Shown here one piece after another: positions 28,994 to 37,653 of a stretch of DNA of 64,000 nt; position 1 is the stretch's first letter; each line of letters opens with the position of its first letter. Source of the stretch: Sphingomonas sp. QA11. Lineage in GTDB: Bacteria; Pseudomonadota; Alphaproteobacteria; Sphingomonadales; Sphingomonadaceae. The notes beneath the pieces were generated by a model. The model saw only the letters and a program-made list of their open reading frames with translations, was not told where the DNA came from and did not search any database. Where the stretch lies: assembly GCF_028473665.1 (NCBI RefSeq), contig NZ_CP098774.1, forward strand, positions 3,314,501 through 3,378,500, read 5' to 3'. The position numbers and the translations under genes were made by a program.

Positions 28994-29673
28994 CGGCCCT
29001 GCGCCGGCTCGCCTGGACGGCGATCGCGCTCACGGGGGTCGCGGCGATCGGCATCGGCGGCTGGCATTATGCGCTGCACTGGCGGCCATCGACGCTGGAC
29101 TATCCCCGCCAGGGCATCGACGTGTCACACCACCAAGGCGCGATCGACTGGTCCGTGCTGCCGGCGCAGGGCGTGGACTTCGCCTATATCAAGGCAACCG
29201 AGGGCGGCGATCGTCGCGACAGCCGGTTCGCCGAGAACTGGGCCGGTGCCGGTCGCGCCGGGCTAGCGCGCGGGGCCTATCACTTCTTCACCCTCTGCCG
29301 CCCCGGGGCTGACCAGGCGGACAATTTCATCGCCACCGTGCCGCCCGATCCCGCGATGCTGCCGCCCGTCATCGACCTGGAATTCGGCGGCAACTGCGCC
29401 GCGCGTCCATCGTCGCAGGCGCTGATCGCCGAGCTCGCCGCTTTCATCCACCCGGTCGAGGCACGGTTCGGCAAGCCGGTGACGCTCTACCTCACCCGCG
29501 AATTCGACATCGCCTACGCGCTCAGCGCGCAGGTACACCGTCCGCTCTGGCTGCGCCGTCTGGTACTTGAACCACATTGGGGCGCCCGCCCCTGGTCGAT
29601 CTGGCAGGCGTCGAGCTTTCGCCGCGTTCGCGGCATCACTGGCCGGGTCGACTGGAACGTGATGCGGCCTTGA
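28990..29673 (+). CDS. GH25-type lysozyme, membrane-anchored, non-canonical start
   Basis: The domain (GIDVSHHQGAIDW, then FAYIKATEGG, GAYHFF, PPVIDLEF, then SIWQAS and GRVDWNV) is a glycoside hydrolase 25 muramidase with catalytic Asp and Glu positions present. The first canonical start, GTG 29122, falls inside GIDVSHH and would remove the conserved Asp. The open frame continues upstream with a hydrophobic anchor (WTAIALTGVAAIGIGGW) back to ATA 28990, which overlaps the ispA stop as ATAG. The coordinates assume that ATA start; CTG 28999 is another option. It should cleave peptidoglycan from the outer face of the inner membrane. Confidence 0.78.
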   Translation: MAALRRLAWTAIALTGVAAIGIGGWHYALHWRPSTLDYPRQGIDVSHHQGAIDWSVLPAQGVDFAYIKATEGGDRRDSRFAENWAGAGRAGLARGAYHFFTLCRPGADQADNFIATVPPDPAMLPPVIDLEFGGNCAARPSSQALIAELAAFIHPVEARFGKPVTLYLTREFDIAYALSAQVHRPLWLRRLVLEPHWGARPWSIWQASSFRRVRGITGRVDWNVMRP

Positions 29674-29731
29674 CACCCGCGCGCCGCGCCAGCAGTCCCC
29701 AATTCTTGCGTGCTTGGCAGAGGCAGTCGAC

Positions 29732-30238
29732 ATGACCATCCGTACCGGCGTCTATCCCGGCACTTTCGATCCCGTCACGCTCGGGCACATGGACATCATC
29801 CGGCGCGGCGCGAAGCTGGTCGACCGGCTCGTCATCGGCGTGACCACCAATCCTTCCAAGTCGCCGATGTTCGACCTCGACGAGCGGATGGCGATGGTCC
29901 AGCGCGAGGTGGCGGGGATCGGCGGCGAGATCCATGTCGTCAGCTTCGATTCGCTGCTGATGGATTTTGCGGAGCGCGAGGGCGCGAAGGTCATCGTGCG
30001 CGGCCTGCGTGCCGTCGCCGATTTCGAATATGAATATCAGATGGCGGGGATGAACCAGCAGATCAATCCGCGCGTCGAGACGGTATTCCTGATGGCCGAC
30101 GTCTCGCTTCAGCCGATCGCGAGCCGCCTGGTCAAGGAGATCGCGCTGTATGGCGGGCCGATCGACCGGTTCGTGTCGCCCGCCGTCGCCCGCGATGTCG
30201 CGGCCCGGGTCGAGAAGATCGGGCGGAAGGGCAGCTGA
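29732..30238 (+). CDS. coaD: Pantetheine-phosphate adenylyltransferase
   Basis: The 168-residue nucleotidyltransferase-fold protein has the (T/H)xGH motif in YPGTFDPVTLGHMDII, VIGVTTNPSKSPMF, VRGLRAVADFEYEYQM and the C-terminal SRLVKEIALYGG. It transfers AMP from ATP to 4'-phosphopantetheine in CoA synthesis. Its length is exactly that expected, and ATG 29732 is the only sensible start. Confidence 0.96.
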   Translation: MTIRTGVYPGTFDPVTLGHMDIIRRGAKLVDRLVIGVTTNPSKSPMFDLDERMAMVQREVAGIGGEIHVVSFDSLLMDFAEREGAKVIVRGLRAVADFEYEYQMAGMNQQINPRVETVFLMADVSLQPIASRLVKEIALYGGPIDRFVSPAVARDVAARVEKIGRKGS

Positions 30239-30413
30239 CGCGATTTCCTGCGACAGCCGCCACACGAGCGCCACGGTTGCATCGGATGAAGGCGGTTTGC
30301 AGCGGTTCAGATTGGCGCAAGCAGGGATTTGCTCTAAGCGCGCTGCAAGGCCCGAGACCAGCGGGTGAACGCCTTACGGGTCGAGAGTACAAGGCCCAGG
30401 ATGTTACGGGGAT

Positions 30414-31157
30414 ATGATGCGTTTTATTGCCAGCCTGATCGCGTGTGTATCCGCCCTTCTCCTCGCGGGTACGGCGACCGCCCAGCAGACCATTGATACG
30501 CCGATTGCCGGGCGCCCGGCGCTCCCGACCAAGGACCCGGCGAATCTGTGGTATCTCGACCTGTCGACCGGCGGCCGTGTGGTCATCTGGTTGCGGCCCG
30601 ATGCCGCCCCGAAGATGGTCGACCGGATCAAGGAACTCACGCGCGCCCATTTCTATGACGGGCTGGCCTTCCATCGCGTGATCGACGGCTTCATGGCGCA
30701 GGGCGGCGATCCGAAAGGCGACGGCAGCAGCGGATCGAAGCTGCCGGACATGAAGGCCGAGTTCAATTTCCTCCCGCATGTGCGCGGCGCGGTGTCGGCG
30801 GCCCGTACCGCCGACAATGAGGACAGCGCGAACAGCCAGTTCTTCATCGTCTTCCAGCCGCGCCTGACGCTCGACCACAAATATACGGTGTTCGGCCGGG
30901 TGATCGAAGGCATGGAATATGTCGACGCGATCCAGCGCGGCGAGCCGCCGGTGAACCCGACAAGGATCTTCCACGCCTATATCGGCTCGGACAATCCTCC
31001 GCCTTACTCCGCACCGCCGCCGGCGCCGGTGGTAGCGGCGCCGAGCCTGACGCTGCCGCCCGACGCCCCCGTAGCGCCCACGGGAGCGAAGGCGCCGATG
31101 GCACCCGCGAAGAAGCCAGCGCCGACGGCCCCCGCACCAAAGGCCAAAGCCAAATAA
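30414..31157 (+). CDS. Secreted cyclophilin-type peptidylprolyl isomerase
   Basis: The 247-residue protein has a signal peptide (ending GTATAQQ), then a cyclophilin domain with [21 protein letters not shown] and [11 protein letters not shown]. It ends with about 50 residues of Pro/Ala/Lys-rich tail ([18 protein letters not shown]). It catalyses proline isomerisation in the periplasm, helping outer-membrane or secreted proteins fold. Tandem ATGs at 30414 and 30417 are both possible. It is followed by queA after 37 bp. Confidence 0.93.
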   Translation: MMRFIASLIACVSALLLAGTATAQQTIDTPIAGRPALPTKDPANLWYLDLSTGGRVVIWLRPDAAPKMVDRIKELTRAHFYDGLAFHRVIDGFMAQGGDPKGDGSSGSKLPDMKAEFNFLPHVRGAVSAARTADNEDSANSQFFIVFQPRLTLDHKYTVFGRVIEGMEYVDAIQRGEPPVNPTRIFHAYIGSDNPPPYSAPPPAPVVAAPSLTLPPDAPVAPTGAKAPMAPAKKPAPTAPAPKAKAK

Positions 31158-31194
31158 GCAGCGCCGGTACCGGGCGGGCAACGAGGCCGCTCCC

Positions 31195-32220
31195 ATGAAG
31201 GTCGACCTGTTCGATTTCGATCTGCCGCCCGAGCGGATCGCACTGCGGCCGGCCAGCCCGCGCGATTCGTCGCGCCTGCTCGTGCTCGACGGCGAGGCAA
31301 CGCGCGACCTGGCCGTGACCGACCTGCCCGGGCAGCTTCGCGCCGGCGACCTGCTCGTCTTCAACGACACGCGCGTGATCCCGGCCCAGTTGCAGGGCAC
31401 CAGGGGCGACGCCCGAATCGGCGCCACGCTGCACAAACGCGAGGGACCGCGCCGCTGGCGGGCCTTCATCCGCAACGCACGACGACTACGCGAGGGCGAC
31501 AGCATCGATTTCGGCGCCGGCGTCAGCGCGATCGCGAGCGACCGTGCGGAGGATGGCAGCCTCGCGCTGACCTTTGCCGGGGACGAGCCGGTCGAGTTGC
31601 TGCTCGAGCGCGCCGGGCGGATGCCGCTGCCGCCCTATATCGCCGCGCGCCGCGCCGCCGACGCCCGCGATGCCGAGGACTACCAGACGATGTTCGCGGC
31701 GGAGAAGGGCGCGGTCGCCGCGCCGACCGCGGCGCTTCACTTCACGCCCGAATTGATGGCGCACTTCGCCGAAGCCGGCATCGGCCATGCCACGCTGACG
31801 CTGCATGTCGGCGCGGGCACCTTCCTGCCGGTCAAGGCGGAGGATACGGACGCGCACAGGATGCACGCCGAATGGGGCCGCATCGACGCGCCGACGGCCG
31901 ACCGGCTCAACCAGGTGCGCCGCGACGGCGGTCGGGTGATCGCGGTGGGCACGACGAGCCTGCGCCTGATCGAGAGCGCGACGGGCGAGGACAAGGTGAT
32001 CCGCCCGTTCGAGGGCGACACCGCGATCTTCATCACCCCCGGCTATCGCTTCAGGGGCGTTGACGGTCTCGTCACCAATTTCCATTTGCCCAGATCGACG
32101 CTGTTCATGCTGGTGTCGGCGCTGATGGGGCGGGATCGGATGCAGGCGGCCTATGCCCATGCCATCGAGAAGGGCTACCGCTTCTACTCTTACGGGGATT
32201 CTTCGCTGCTTCTGCCATAG
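31195..32220 (+). CDS. queA: S-adenosylmethionine:tRNA ribosyltransferase-isomerase
   Basis: The 341-residue protein starts [20 protein letters not shown] and contains [54 protein letters not shown] and [15 protein letters not shown], all typical of QueA. It adds the ribosyl part of SAM to preQ1 in tRNA to make epoxyqueuosine. Its usual partner tgt lies 8.2 kb away at 40451, beyond an accessory block. Confidence 0.96.
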   Translation: MKVDLFDFDLPPERIALRPASPRDSSRLLVLDGEATRDLAVTDLPGQLRAGDLLVFNDTRVIPAQLQGTRGDARIGATLHKREGPRRWRAFIRNARRLREGDSIDFGAGVSAIASDRAEDGSLALTFAGDEPVELLLERAGRMPLPPYIAARRAADARDAEDYQTMFAAEKGAVAAPTAALHFTPELMAHFAEAGIGHATLTLHVGAGTFLPVKAEDTDAHRMHAEWGRIDAPTADRLNQVRRDGGRVIAVGTTSLRLIESATGEDKVIRPFEGDTAIFITPGYRFRGVDGLVTNFHLPRSTLFMLVSALMGRDRMQAAYAHAIEKGYRFYSYGDSSLLLP

Positions 32221-32429
32221 GCGATGGCCCCATCGGTATTCGGCGGGCGATGATCAAACGGTCGGCCGCAGGCGGGCTCGAGTCATTCCTGAACTTCCTG
32301 GCCGGATCTTTCCGGACCGGGAACGCGCGAAAGCACTCGCACGGCCTATCGCCACGCGACCGAATCCGGCTATCGGTTCTGTCACCATGGTTGCGACAGC
32401 CCGTTGATTCCGTGAAAGGCCTTCCCGAA

Positions 32430-32963
32430 ATGCGCCTGCAGATCGTTGCCATCGCGCTTGCCGCCTTGGGTGTTCAGGGCGCATCCGCTTCGGCGCAGCA
32501 GGCGGCACCTGTCGTCCCGACACTCCCAGGCGGCGGGCCGAACGGCCAGCCGCCGGCAACGATCGTCGCCGAACCGGTGGCACTGATGATCGCGGCCTGC
32601 GACGCCGATGGCGACGCGAAGGTGACTCGCGCCGAGCTGGACGCGTGCGTGAAACGGAGCTTCGCCAGCGTCGATCCGGGCGGCGCCGGATCGATCGGCT
32701 ATATCGGTTACAGCGACTGGGCGCTTCAATGGCTGGGGGATCGCAACGCCCTGCCCAGCCCCTTCACCGTCGACGCCAATGGCGACAACCGAATCACGCT
32801 GGCCGAGCTTGAGGCGCAGTTCGCGACGCTGTTCGCCCGCTTCGACACGAACAAGGATGGAATACTCACCCGCGCAGAGTTGCTGACGATCAGGGCCAGG
32901 GCCGTCGACGACCGCCCGGCGGACGCGCGTGGACGACGCGGCGGAAAATCCGCGAAACCGTGA
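32430..32963 (+). CDS. Secreted EF-hand calcium-binding protein
   Basis: The 177-residue protein has a signal peptide (MRLQIVAIALAALGVQGASASA), a Pro/Gly-rich linker and three EF-hand loops (DADGDAKVTRAEL, DANGDNRITLAELE, DTNKDGILTRAEL). It probably binds Ca2+ in the periplasm or outside the cell. The C-terminus is basic (GRRGGKSAKP). A second, related EF-hand protein lies at 43391-43894. Confidence 0.85.
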   Translation: MRLQIVAIALAALGVQGASASAQQAAPVVPTLPGGGPNGQPPATIVAEPVALMIAACDADGDAKVTRAELDACVKRSFASVDPGGAGSIGYIGYSDWALQWLGDRNALPSPFTVDANGDNRITLAELEAQFATLFARFDTNKDGILTRAELLTIRARAVDDRPADARGRRGGKSAKP

Positions 32964-32976
32964 CGAGGCCTTCCAC

Positions 32977-33687
32977 ATGAGCCCCGCCGATCGCGACATG
33001 ACCACCACCGGACCCGGGTGGCCGCGACGCTATCGGCTCGTCATCTTCGATTTCGACGGCACCCTGGCCGACAGCGGCGACTGGTTCCTGTCGATTGCCG
33101 ACCATCTCGCCGAACGCTTCGGCTTTCGCCGGGTGACGCCGGAAGAGGTCGAGACGCTGCGAGGGCACACCACGCGCGAGGTGCTGCGCTATCTGCGCAT
33201 CCCGCGTTGGAAGCTCCCGGCGATCGGGCGCTATCTTCATGCGCTGCTGGCCGAACAGACCAGCCGCATCATGCTGTTCGACGGTGTCGATTCGCTGATC
33301 GGGGACCTTGCCGATGCGGGAATGAAGATCGCGCTCGTCACCTCGAATTCGGAGGCGAACGCGCGGGCCATATTGGGGCCGGCCAATGTCGCCCGGATCG
33401 ACTGGTTCGAATGCGGCGCCTCTTTGCTCGGCAAGGCGCCACGCTATCGCCGGGTGCTGCGCCGCAGCTATATCGAGGCCTATGAGGCGATCGCGATCGG
33501 CGACGAGACGCGCGATATCGCCGCCGCCCGCAAGGCAGGGGTGACGGCCGGAGCCGTCATGTGGGGCTATGCCCACCGCGACGCGCTGATCCGGGCGGCG
33601 CCCGACAAGGTCTTCGAGCATCCCGACGAGATTGCCCGGCTCCTGCTCGGCGAATCACACGAACGCGACGAGCGGCGGCGGGCCTGA
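32977..33687 (+). CDS. HAD-superfamily hydrolase (phosphoglycolate-phosphatase-like)
   Basis: The HAD motifs are complete: IFDFDGTLADS (motif I), LVTSNSEANARAILG (motif II), Lys in SLLGKAPRYRRVLR (motif III) and IGDETRDIAAARKAG (motif IV), with a helical cap between I and II. It should remove phosphate from a small phosphorylated metabolite. ATG 32977 follows GAGG; ATG 32998 is an in-frame alternative. The next gene starts 3 bp after the stop, so the two are coupled. Confidence 0.9.
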   Translation: MSPADRDMTTTGPGWPRRYRLVIFDFDGTLADSGDWFLSIADHLAERFGFRRVTPEEVETLRGHTTREVLRYLRIPRWKLPAIGRYLHALLAEQTSRIMLFDGVDSLIGDLADAGMKIALVTSNSEANARAILGPANVARIDWFECGASLLGKAPRYRRVLRRSYIEAYEAIAIGDETRDIAAARKAGVTAGAVMWGYAHRDALIRAAPDKVFEHPDEIARLLLGESHERDERRRA

Positions 33688-33690
33688 GAC

Positions 33691-34494
33691 ATGCGATCGA
33701 TTCCGGCCGATTTCGACGCCGCGACCGTCGAGGCGATCGACGCCCGTCTCGAGGCGATCACAAAGGACGATCGCGTCGCGATGCCGCTCGCGATCGAAAG
33801 CGGCAGCCGCGCCTGGGGCTTTGCCTCGCCGGACAGCGACTATGACTGCCGTTTTCTCTTCGTCCGGCGGCGGCAGGATTACCTGACCCTCTGGCCACGG
33901 CGCGACGTGATCGAGACACCGCTCGACGGGCTGCTCGACGTCAACGGATGGGATGTTGCCAAGGCCTTGCGATTGATCGTCAAGGGCAATGCGGTCGCCA
34001 TCGAATGGCTGCGCTCGCCGATCGTCTATCGCGGCGACCCCGCCTTTCGCGATGCCCTGTCCGCCTTTGCCGACGCCCATGCGCCGCTTGCGCTGATCCG
34101 TCGCCACTATCTTCATCTCGGCATGCAGCAACGCGACCGCGCGAATGAAGGGGAAGGCATCGCGATCAAGCGGCTGTTCTACATCCTGCGCCCCGCCGCG
34201 GTGCTGCGCTGGATGCGGTATCATCCAGGCGCCACGCCGCCGATGCACTTCCCCACATTGATCGCCGAATGCGATCCGCCGCCGCAGGTTCGGGCGGCCA
34301 TCGCCGAGTTGATCGCCCGGAAGGCGGAGACGCGCGAGCTTGGCCTGGCCCCGATGCCCACCGAGATCGAGACGTTCGTCCAGGCTGAATATGCCATCGT
34401 CGCGGTCGAGCCGAAGGGCATGGTCGATGACCGGTCGCACGCTGCGGCTGACGCGGCATTCCACGAAATGCTGGAACGCTTCGCGCCGCGCTGA
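33691..34494 (+). CDS. YcgL/RlaP-type nucleotidyltransferase
   Basis: The 267-residue protein has the polymerase-beta nucleotidyltransferase signature ESGSRAWGFASPDSDYDCRF (GS followed by DxD-type DYD). The rest resembles PF10127 (predicted nucleotidyltransferase, RNA-ligase-associated). Some family members accompany RNA repair enzymes, but no ligase is nearby. It is 3 bp from the HAD gene, suggesting a coupled phosphatase/nucleotidyltransferase pair. Confidence 0.83.
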   Translation: MRSIPADFDAATVEAIDARLEAITKDDRVAMPLAIESGSRAWGFASPDSDYDCRFLFVRRRQDYLTLWPRRDVIETPLDGLLDVNGWDVAKALRLIVKGNAVAIEWLRSPIVYRGDPAFRDALSAFADAHAPLALIRRHYLHLGMQQRDRANEGEGIAIKRLFYILRPAAVLRWMRYHPGATPPMHFPTLIAECDPPPQVRAAIAELIARKAETRELGLAPMPTEIETFVQAEYAIVAVEPKGMVDDRSHAAADAAFHEMLERFAPR

Positions 34495-34496
34495 CC

Positions 34497-34519
34497 ATTA
34501 GTTGACATCGTCAAGTAAT
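34497..34519. promoter_or_regulatory. 23-bp palindromic operator of the MarR-GNAT gene
   Basis: ATTA-g-TTGAC-atc-GTCAA-g-TAAT is symmetric at all paired positions except the two single g bases. It starts 2 bp after the preceding stop and ends 17 bp before the MarR-GNAT start. A MarR dimer binding here would cover the likely promoter, giving autorepression. Confidence 0.75.
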
Positions 34520-34536
34520 CCACGCATTCTGCCGCC

Positions 34537-35442
34537 ATGGACTCGACCATCCCCGCGCTGCGCGCCTTCAACCGCTTTCACACGAAATTCTCCGGCGCCC
34601 TCGATCAGCATTTCCTCGGCAGTGCCCTGTCGCTGGCCGAGGGACGCCTGCTTTACGAGATCGCGACGCGCGACCAGCCCGTTGCGATCGACCTGCAACA
34701 GGTGATCGGGCTCGATGCGGGCTATGCCAGCCGGATGCTGCGCAAGTTCGAGGCGAATGGATGGATCGAGCGCGGACGCGGCGAGGACGCCAGGCGCCGC
34801 CCGATCGCCCTGACGGCAGCCGGGCGGGAGATGTTCGCCGATCTCGACAAGCGCCAGCGCGACCTGCTTGAGCAGCGTATCGCGCCACTGCCCGAGGCCG
34901 ACCGCCGCGTGCTGGTCACCGCGCTCGACACGGCGCGCGGGCTGCTCTCCGCGGGGGAGGCCGCCGGCTATACCGTCCGCACCTTCGGCCCGGGCGACAT
35001 GGGCATGATCACCGCACGCCAGGCGATTCTCTACAACGAGAGCCATGGCTGGGCGGCACCGATGGAGGTGCTGCTCGGGGACGTCACCTCGGCTTTCCTG
35101 CGCGATTATCAGGCTGGCCGCGAGCAATGCTGGGTCGCCGAAAGCGGTGGCGTGATGGCGGGATCGATCTTCGTGGTCGATGCCGGCGACGGCGTCGCCC
35201 AGTTGCGATTGCTCTATGTCGAGCCATGGGCGCGCGGCATGGGCATCGGCGGCGACCTGGTCGGCCGGTGCGTCGCCTTTGCGCGGGAAGCGGGCTATTC
35301 GATGCTTCGGCTATGGACCCACAGCGTGCTGCTGAGCGCGCGGCGGATCTATGCGGCCGAGGGCTTCGTGATCGTGAAGACCGAAATCCACCATGAATTC
35401 GGCAAACCGGAACAGGGCGAGATCTGGGAACTGGCGCTCTAG
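34537..35442 (+). CDS. MarR-type regulator fused to GNAT N-acetyltransferase
   Basis: The 301-residue protein joins a MarR winged-helix domain (about 1-140: SLAEGRLLYEIATRD, recognition region GLDAGYASRMLRKFEANGWIERG) to a GNAT domain (about 145-301: LRLLYVEPWARGMGIGGDLVGR, the acetyl-CoA loop, then AAEGFVIVKTEIHHEFGKPEQGEIWEL). Such fusions may sense a small molecule and acetylate it. A strong palindrome directly upstream suggests self-regulation. The stop TAG coincides with the end of an IS5-family remnant, so the last residues could be altered. Confidence 0.9.
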   Translation: MDSTIPALRAFNRFHTKFSGALDQHFLGSALSLAEGRLLYEIATRDQPVAIDLQQVIGLDAGYASRMLRKFEANGWIERGRGEDARRRPIALTAAGREMFADLDKRQRDLLEQRIAPLPEADRRVLVTALDTARGLLSAGEAAGYTVRTFGPGDMGMITARQAILYNESHGWAAPMEVLLGDVTSAFLRDYQAGREQCWVAESGGVMAGSIFVVDAGDGVAQLRLLYVEPWARGMGIGGDLVGRCVAFAREAGYSMLRLWTHSVLLSARRIYAAEGFVIVKTEIHHEFGKPEQGEIWELAL

Positions 35443-35569
35443 GGTCAGGACCTTGATCACAGCCAGAAGATGACGGTGGCCGCGGGAGCGATGCCGGGGA
35501 AGAAGGCGGCAGGGCATCGGTCATGGCGGGTGTCGACGCGGGGCCAGTCTTTGAGGTTCATGCCATCCT
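35442..35569 (-). mobile_element. IS5-family remnant, 3' end only
   Basis: From the terminal GGGTCAGGACC (35442-35452), read inwards, the fragment encodes on the minus strand the last residues of a transposase (NLKDWPRVDTRHD, then AAFFPGIAPAATVIFWL and a TGA). The same 3' end appears in the remnant at 39405-39696 (TAFFSATALAASVIFWL). Everything upstream of about 35569 is replaced by other mobile DNA. Confidence 0.75.
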
Positions 35570-35583
35570 AGAGTCGGATGACA

Positions 35584-35728
35584 TCAGCTTGATCCATAGC
35601 CGGCGTTGAGCAGGTAATTGCGGCATTCGGCGGGGCTGAAGGTATCGAGCAGGGAACCGATGCGTCGCCATGTTGCGTCGTGGGTGCGCTCGGCGGCCTT
35701 GCGCATCAGATGCTTGAGTTTGGCGAAG
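35584..35728 (-). pseudogene. IS630-family transposase, C-terminal fragment
   Basis: The minus-strand frame ends IFAKLKHLMRKAAERTHDAT, then RRIGSLLDTFSPAECRNYLLNAGYGSS and stop, the usual end of IS630-type transposases (after the catalytic NPIE segment, absent here). It is joined directly to the integrase fragment at about 35729. It is only about 48 residues and cannot work. Confidence 0.75.
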
Positions 35729-35965
35729 ATGCACGACTTGCGGCGCACCATGGCCACGGGATGCGCTGAGCTGAAGATTCCGCTCGAGCATTCCGAGGCA
35801 GTACTCAACCACATATCTGGAACGCAGGGCGGGATCGCGGGAACCTACCACCTCTACCGCTACGCCAAGGAGAAGCGCGTGGCGCTGCAGCGTTGGGCGG
35901 ACCGTGTAGAAGCAATCTGCGGCGGCATCCCGCTCTTCGGACCGCAGAAGAGTGAGTTGGCTTAG
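35729..35965 (+). pseudogene. Tyrosine recombinase/integrase, C-terminal fragment
   Basis: The 78-residue frame keeps the end of a phage-type integrase: HDLRRTMATG (catalytic Arg box, HxxR), LEHSEAVLNHISGTQGGIAGTYHLYRYAKEKR (second His region and nucleophile Tyr). The N-terminal arm-binding and most of the catalytic domain are missing. It suggests that an integrative element once sat here. Confidence 0.8.
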
Positions 35966-36279
35966 GGTAGGCGGCAATATCGAAGCGCCGCACGCTTCAG
36001 ACCTCGCAAGGCGAGTTATGGCTGACCGACAGTTTCGCACTGGCACCCGCCCGGCCGACCGGACGGTTCGCTTTCGCTGGCGTTAGGGGCACTTCAATCG
36101 TGGCACAGTTCGCCCGGTGCGATTTCAAGGGCGTGGTCCGAGAGCCGCATCGAAACGAGCCGACGCCGTCGTTCGATAGCCCGAGCACTTAAGGCACGTA
36201 GGCCAACTGGTTGCATCATTGAACCAAGTAGCCTACCAATGTCAGTGCGACCGATCGGGTCGCTGCGAAGGAGACTTCC

Positions 36280-36597
36280 GTGACAACATGCAGGTGCCTG
36301 GTCCAGGAAGGCCAGATTTCCCCGGAACAGCGAGCGGGCCTCGAGGCCAAGCTGAAGGACTTCTCGACGAAGCTGGGCGCACCAGCTGAAGTCCGGTGGG
36401 GCGAGATCGCGAGCGGCAGTGGATACACTGCGACGAAGCCGTCGACGACGTCGGTCGTCGTGCTGACGGCTGACGCCGCGCTTGAGCAGCCCGCCCGCGT
36501 AGAACTGCTCCACGAACTGGTCGATTTCTGGACCAAGGGCTCTGGCTGCACGGTCGACGAGATCACGGCCGTGATCGGAGATCCGGTCCCCGCCTGA
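36280..36597 (+). CDS. Tautomerase-fold protein lacking the catalytic N-terminal proline
   Basis: The 105-residue protein (TTCRCLVQEGQISPEQRAGL, EVRWGEIASGSGYT, VELLHELVDFWTKGSGCTVDEI) has the beta-alpha-beta pattern of tautomerases. It starts at GTG 36280 after a strong AAGGAG. The residue after the initiator is Thr, not the Pro-1 base these enzymes need. It lies 36 bp before a full tautomerase, so it may be a non-catalytic partner subunit. The family assignment is moderate. Confidence 0.65.
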   Translation: MTTCRCLVQEGQISPEQRAGLEAKLKDFSTKLGAPAEVRWGEIASGSGYTATKPSTTSVVVLTADAALEQPARVELLHELVDFWTKGSGCTVDEITAVIGDPVPA

Positions 36598-36633
36598 GCT
36601 TGCTGATCCCCCCTTCTAGAAACGGAGAGCGTT

Positions 36634-37044
36634 ATGCCCCTCTACATGACGAACGGCGCCGCTGGCGCACTGACTGACGATGCGAAGAAGAAGATCGCCG
36701 ACGACATCACTCGCATCCATTGCGACATCACCGGCGCGCCGCCGATCTTCGTGCATGCCTTTTTCGGCGAAGGCATCCCGGACATGCCGCTCGGTGACAA
36801 GTCCGTGCTCACGTTCGGGAACATTCGCTCGGGCCGCACCGATGCGCAGAAGGACGATATCAAGGGTCAGGTCCGCGAGGCGATCAGCGGCCACACCGGA
36901 CTGCCCCTCGATGCGGTCGGCGTGATGATCTTCGATACCCCCGCCCACTGGGCCATGGAAGGTGGCGAGATCATGCCGGAGCCTGGTCAGGAAGCCGCCT
37001 GGTTGGCGGCGCACTCGCACAAGTCAGACGCTCCAGTCGCCTAG
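36634..37044 (+). CDS. Tautomerase family protein (Tautomerase_3-like)
   Basis: The 136-residue protein starts MPLYMTNGAAG, giving the N-terminal catalytic Pro after Met removal. It carries ITRIHCDITGAPPIFVHAFFGEG and LTFGNIRSGRTDAQKDDI, typical of the longer 4-oxalocrotonate-tautomerase-like group that includes cis-CaaD-like enzymes. It probably isomerises or hydrates a small keto or halo acid. It forms an operon with the Pro-less paralogue upstream. Confidence 0.85.
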   Translation: MPLYMTNGAAGALTDDAKKKIADDITRIHCDITGAPPIFVHAFFGEGIPDMPLGDKSVLTFGNIRSGRTDAQKDDIKGQVREAISGHTGLPLDAVGVMIFDTPAHWAMEGGEIMPEPGQEAAWLAAHSHKSDAPVA

Positions 37045-37053
37045 GCGACTGCA

Positions 37054-37086
37054 GGCCGCGAAGCGCATTCCCCTCGCTTCGCGGCC
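37054..37086. terminator. Hairpin between convergent tautomerase and HxlR genes
   Basis: GGCCGCGAAGCG (37054-37065) and CGCTTCGCGGCC (37075-37086) make a perfect 12-bp stem with a 9-nt loop. Just before it, AGTCGCC-TA-GGCGACT (37035-37050) is another perfect palindrome across the tautomerase stop. There is no U-run; the position supports two-way termination. Confidence 0.6.
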
Positions 37087-37101
37087 GACTTCCTTCAATC
37101 C

Positions 37102-37569
37102 TCAATCCCATTTCAACGGGGGCGCGTCGTCTGCCCGACGCATGCTGATCTGACGGAGGGGCAATTTCTCGCCATCGAGGGCCCTCGGCCAGATCTGCGA
37201 AAGAGGCTTGCCACTCCGGACGTCGATGATCTCGGTCGATGACCCCTTCGCATGCGGTACCCACTTGTCGCCCCACTGCGACAGCGCGATCATCACCGGA
37301 GCAAGCTCACGGCCCTGCTCGGTCAGGACGTACTCATCGAAGGCGGAGCCGTCCGAGCCCGCGACACGATCGAGGATTCCGGCATCGATCAGGTCGTTGA
37401 GGCGACTCGTCAGAGTGTTTTTGGAAATCCCCAGCGACTTCTCGAAATGCTTGAAGCGGCGCGCGCCCATCATGGCGTCGCGGATGATCAACAGCGCCCA
37501 CCACGAGCCCACCAGTTCGAGTGTGCGGGCGATCGAACAACGCATGTCCGAGAACGATTTCGGCTTCAT
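37102..37569 (-). CDS. HxlR-family transcriptional regulator
   Basis: The 155-residue winged-helix protein (MKPKSFSDMRCSIARTLELVGSWW..., with LLIIRDAMMGARRFKHFEKSLGISKNTLTSRL) matches HxlR. The Cys at CSIARTLE is the position used for redox or electrophile sensing in several HxlR proteins. A C-terminal extension of about 45 residues follows. It converges on the tautomerase genes and could control them or the nitronate monooxygenase remnant upstream. ATG 37605 is a possible earlier start. Confidence 0.87.
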   Translation of the reverse strand: MKPKSFSDMRCSIARTLELVGSWWALLIIRDAMMGARRFKHFEKSLGISKNTLTSRLNDLIDAGILDRVAGSDGSAFDEYVLTEQGRELAPVMIALSQWGDKWVPHAKGSSTEIIDVRSGKPLSQIWPRALDGEKLPLRQISMRRADDAPPLKWD

Positions 37570-37653
37570 CGCCGACGCATAGCCGATTCCTGCCGCCGAC
37601 GTCATACCCGAGTTGGCGGCTTCTCATCGGCCCCCCGAGCGAGACCGAGAGCC

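Noticed and set aside
36094..36513. 139-codon minus-strand frame over the first tautomerase-like gene
   Set aside because: It has no ribosome-binding site or family features; the plus-strand gene has AAGGAG and a coherent fold pattern.
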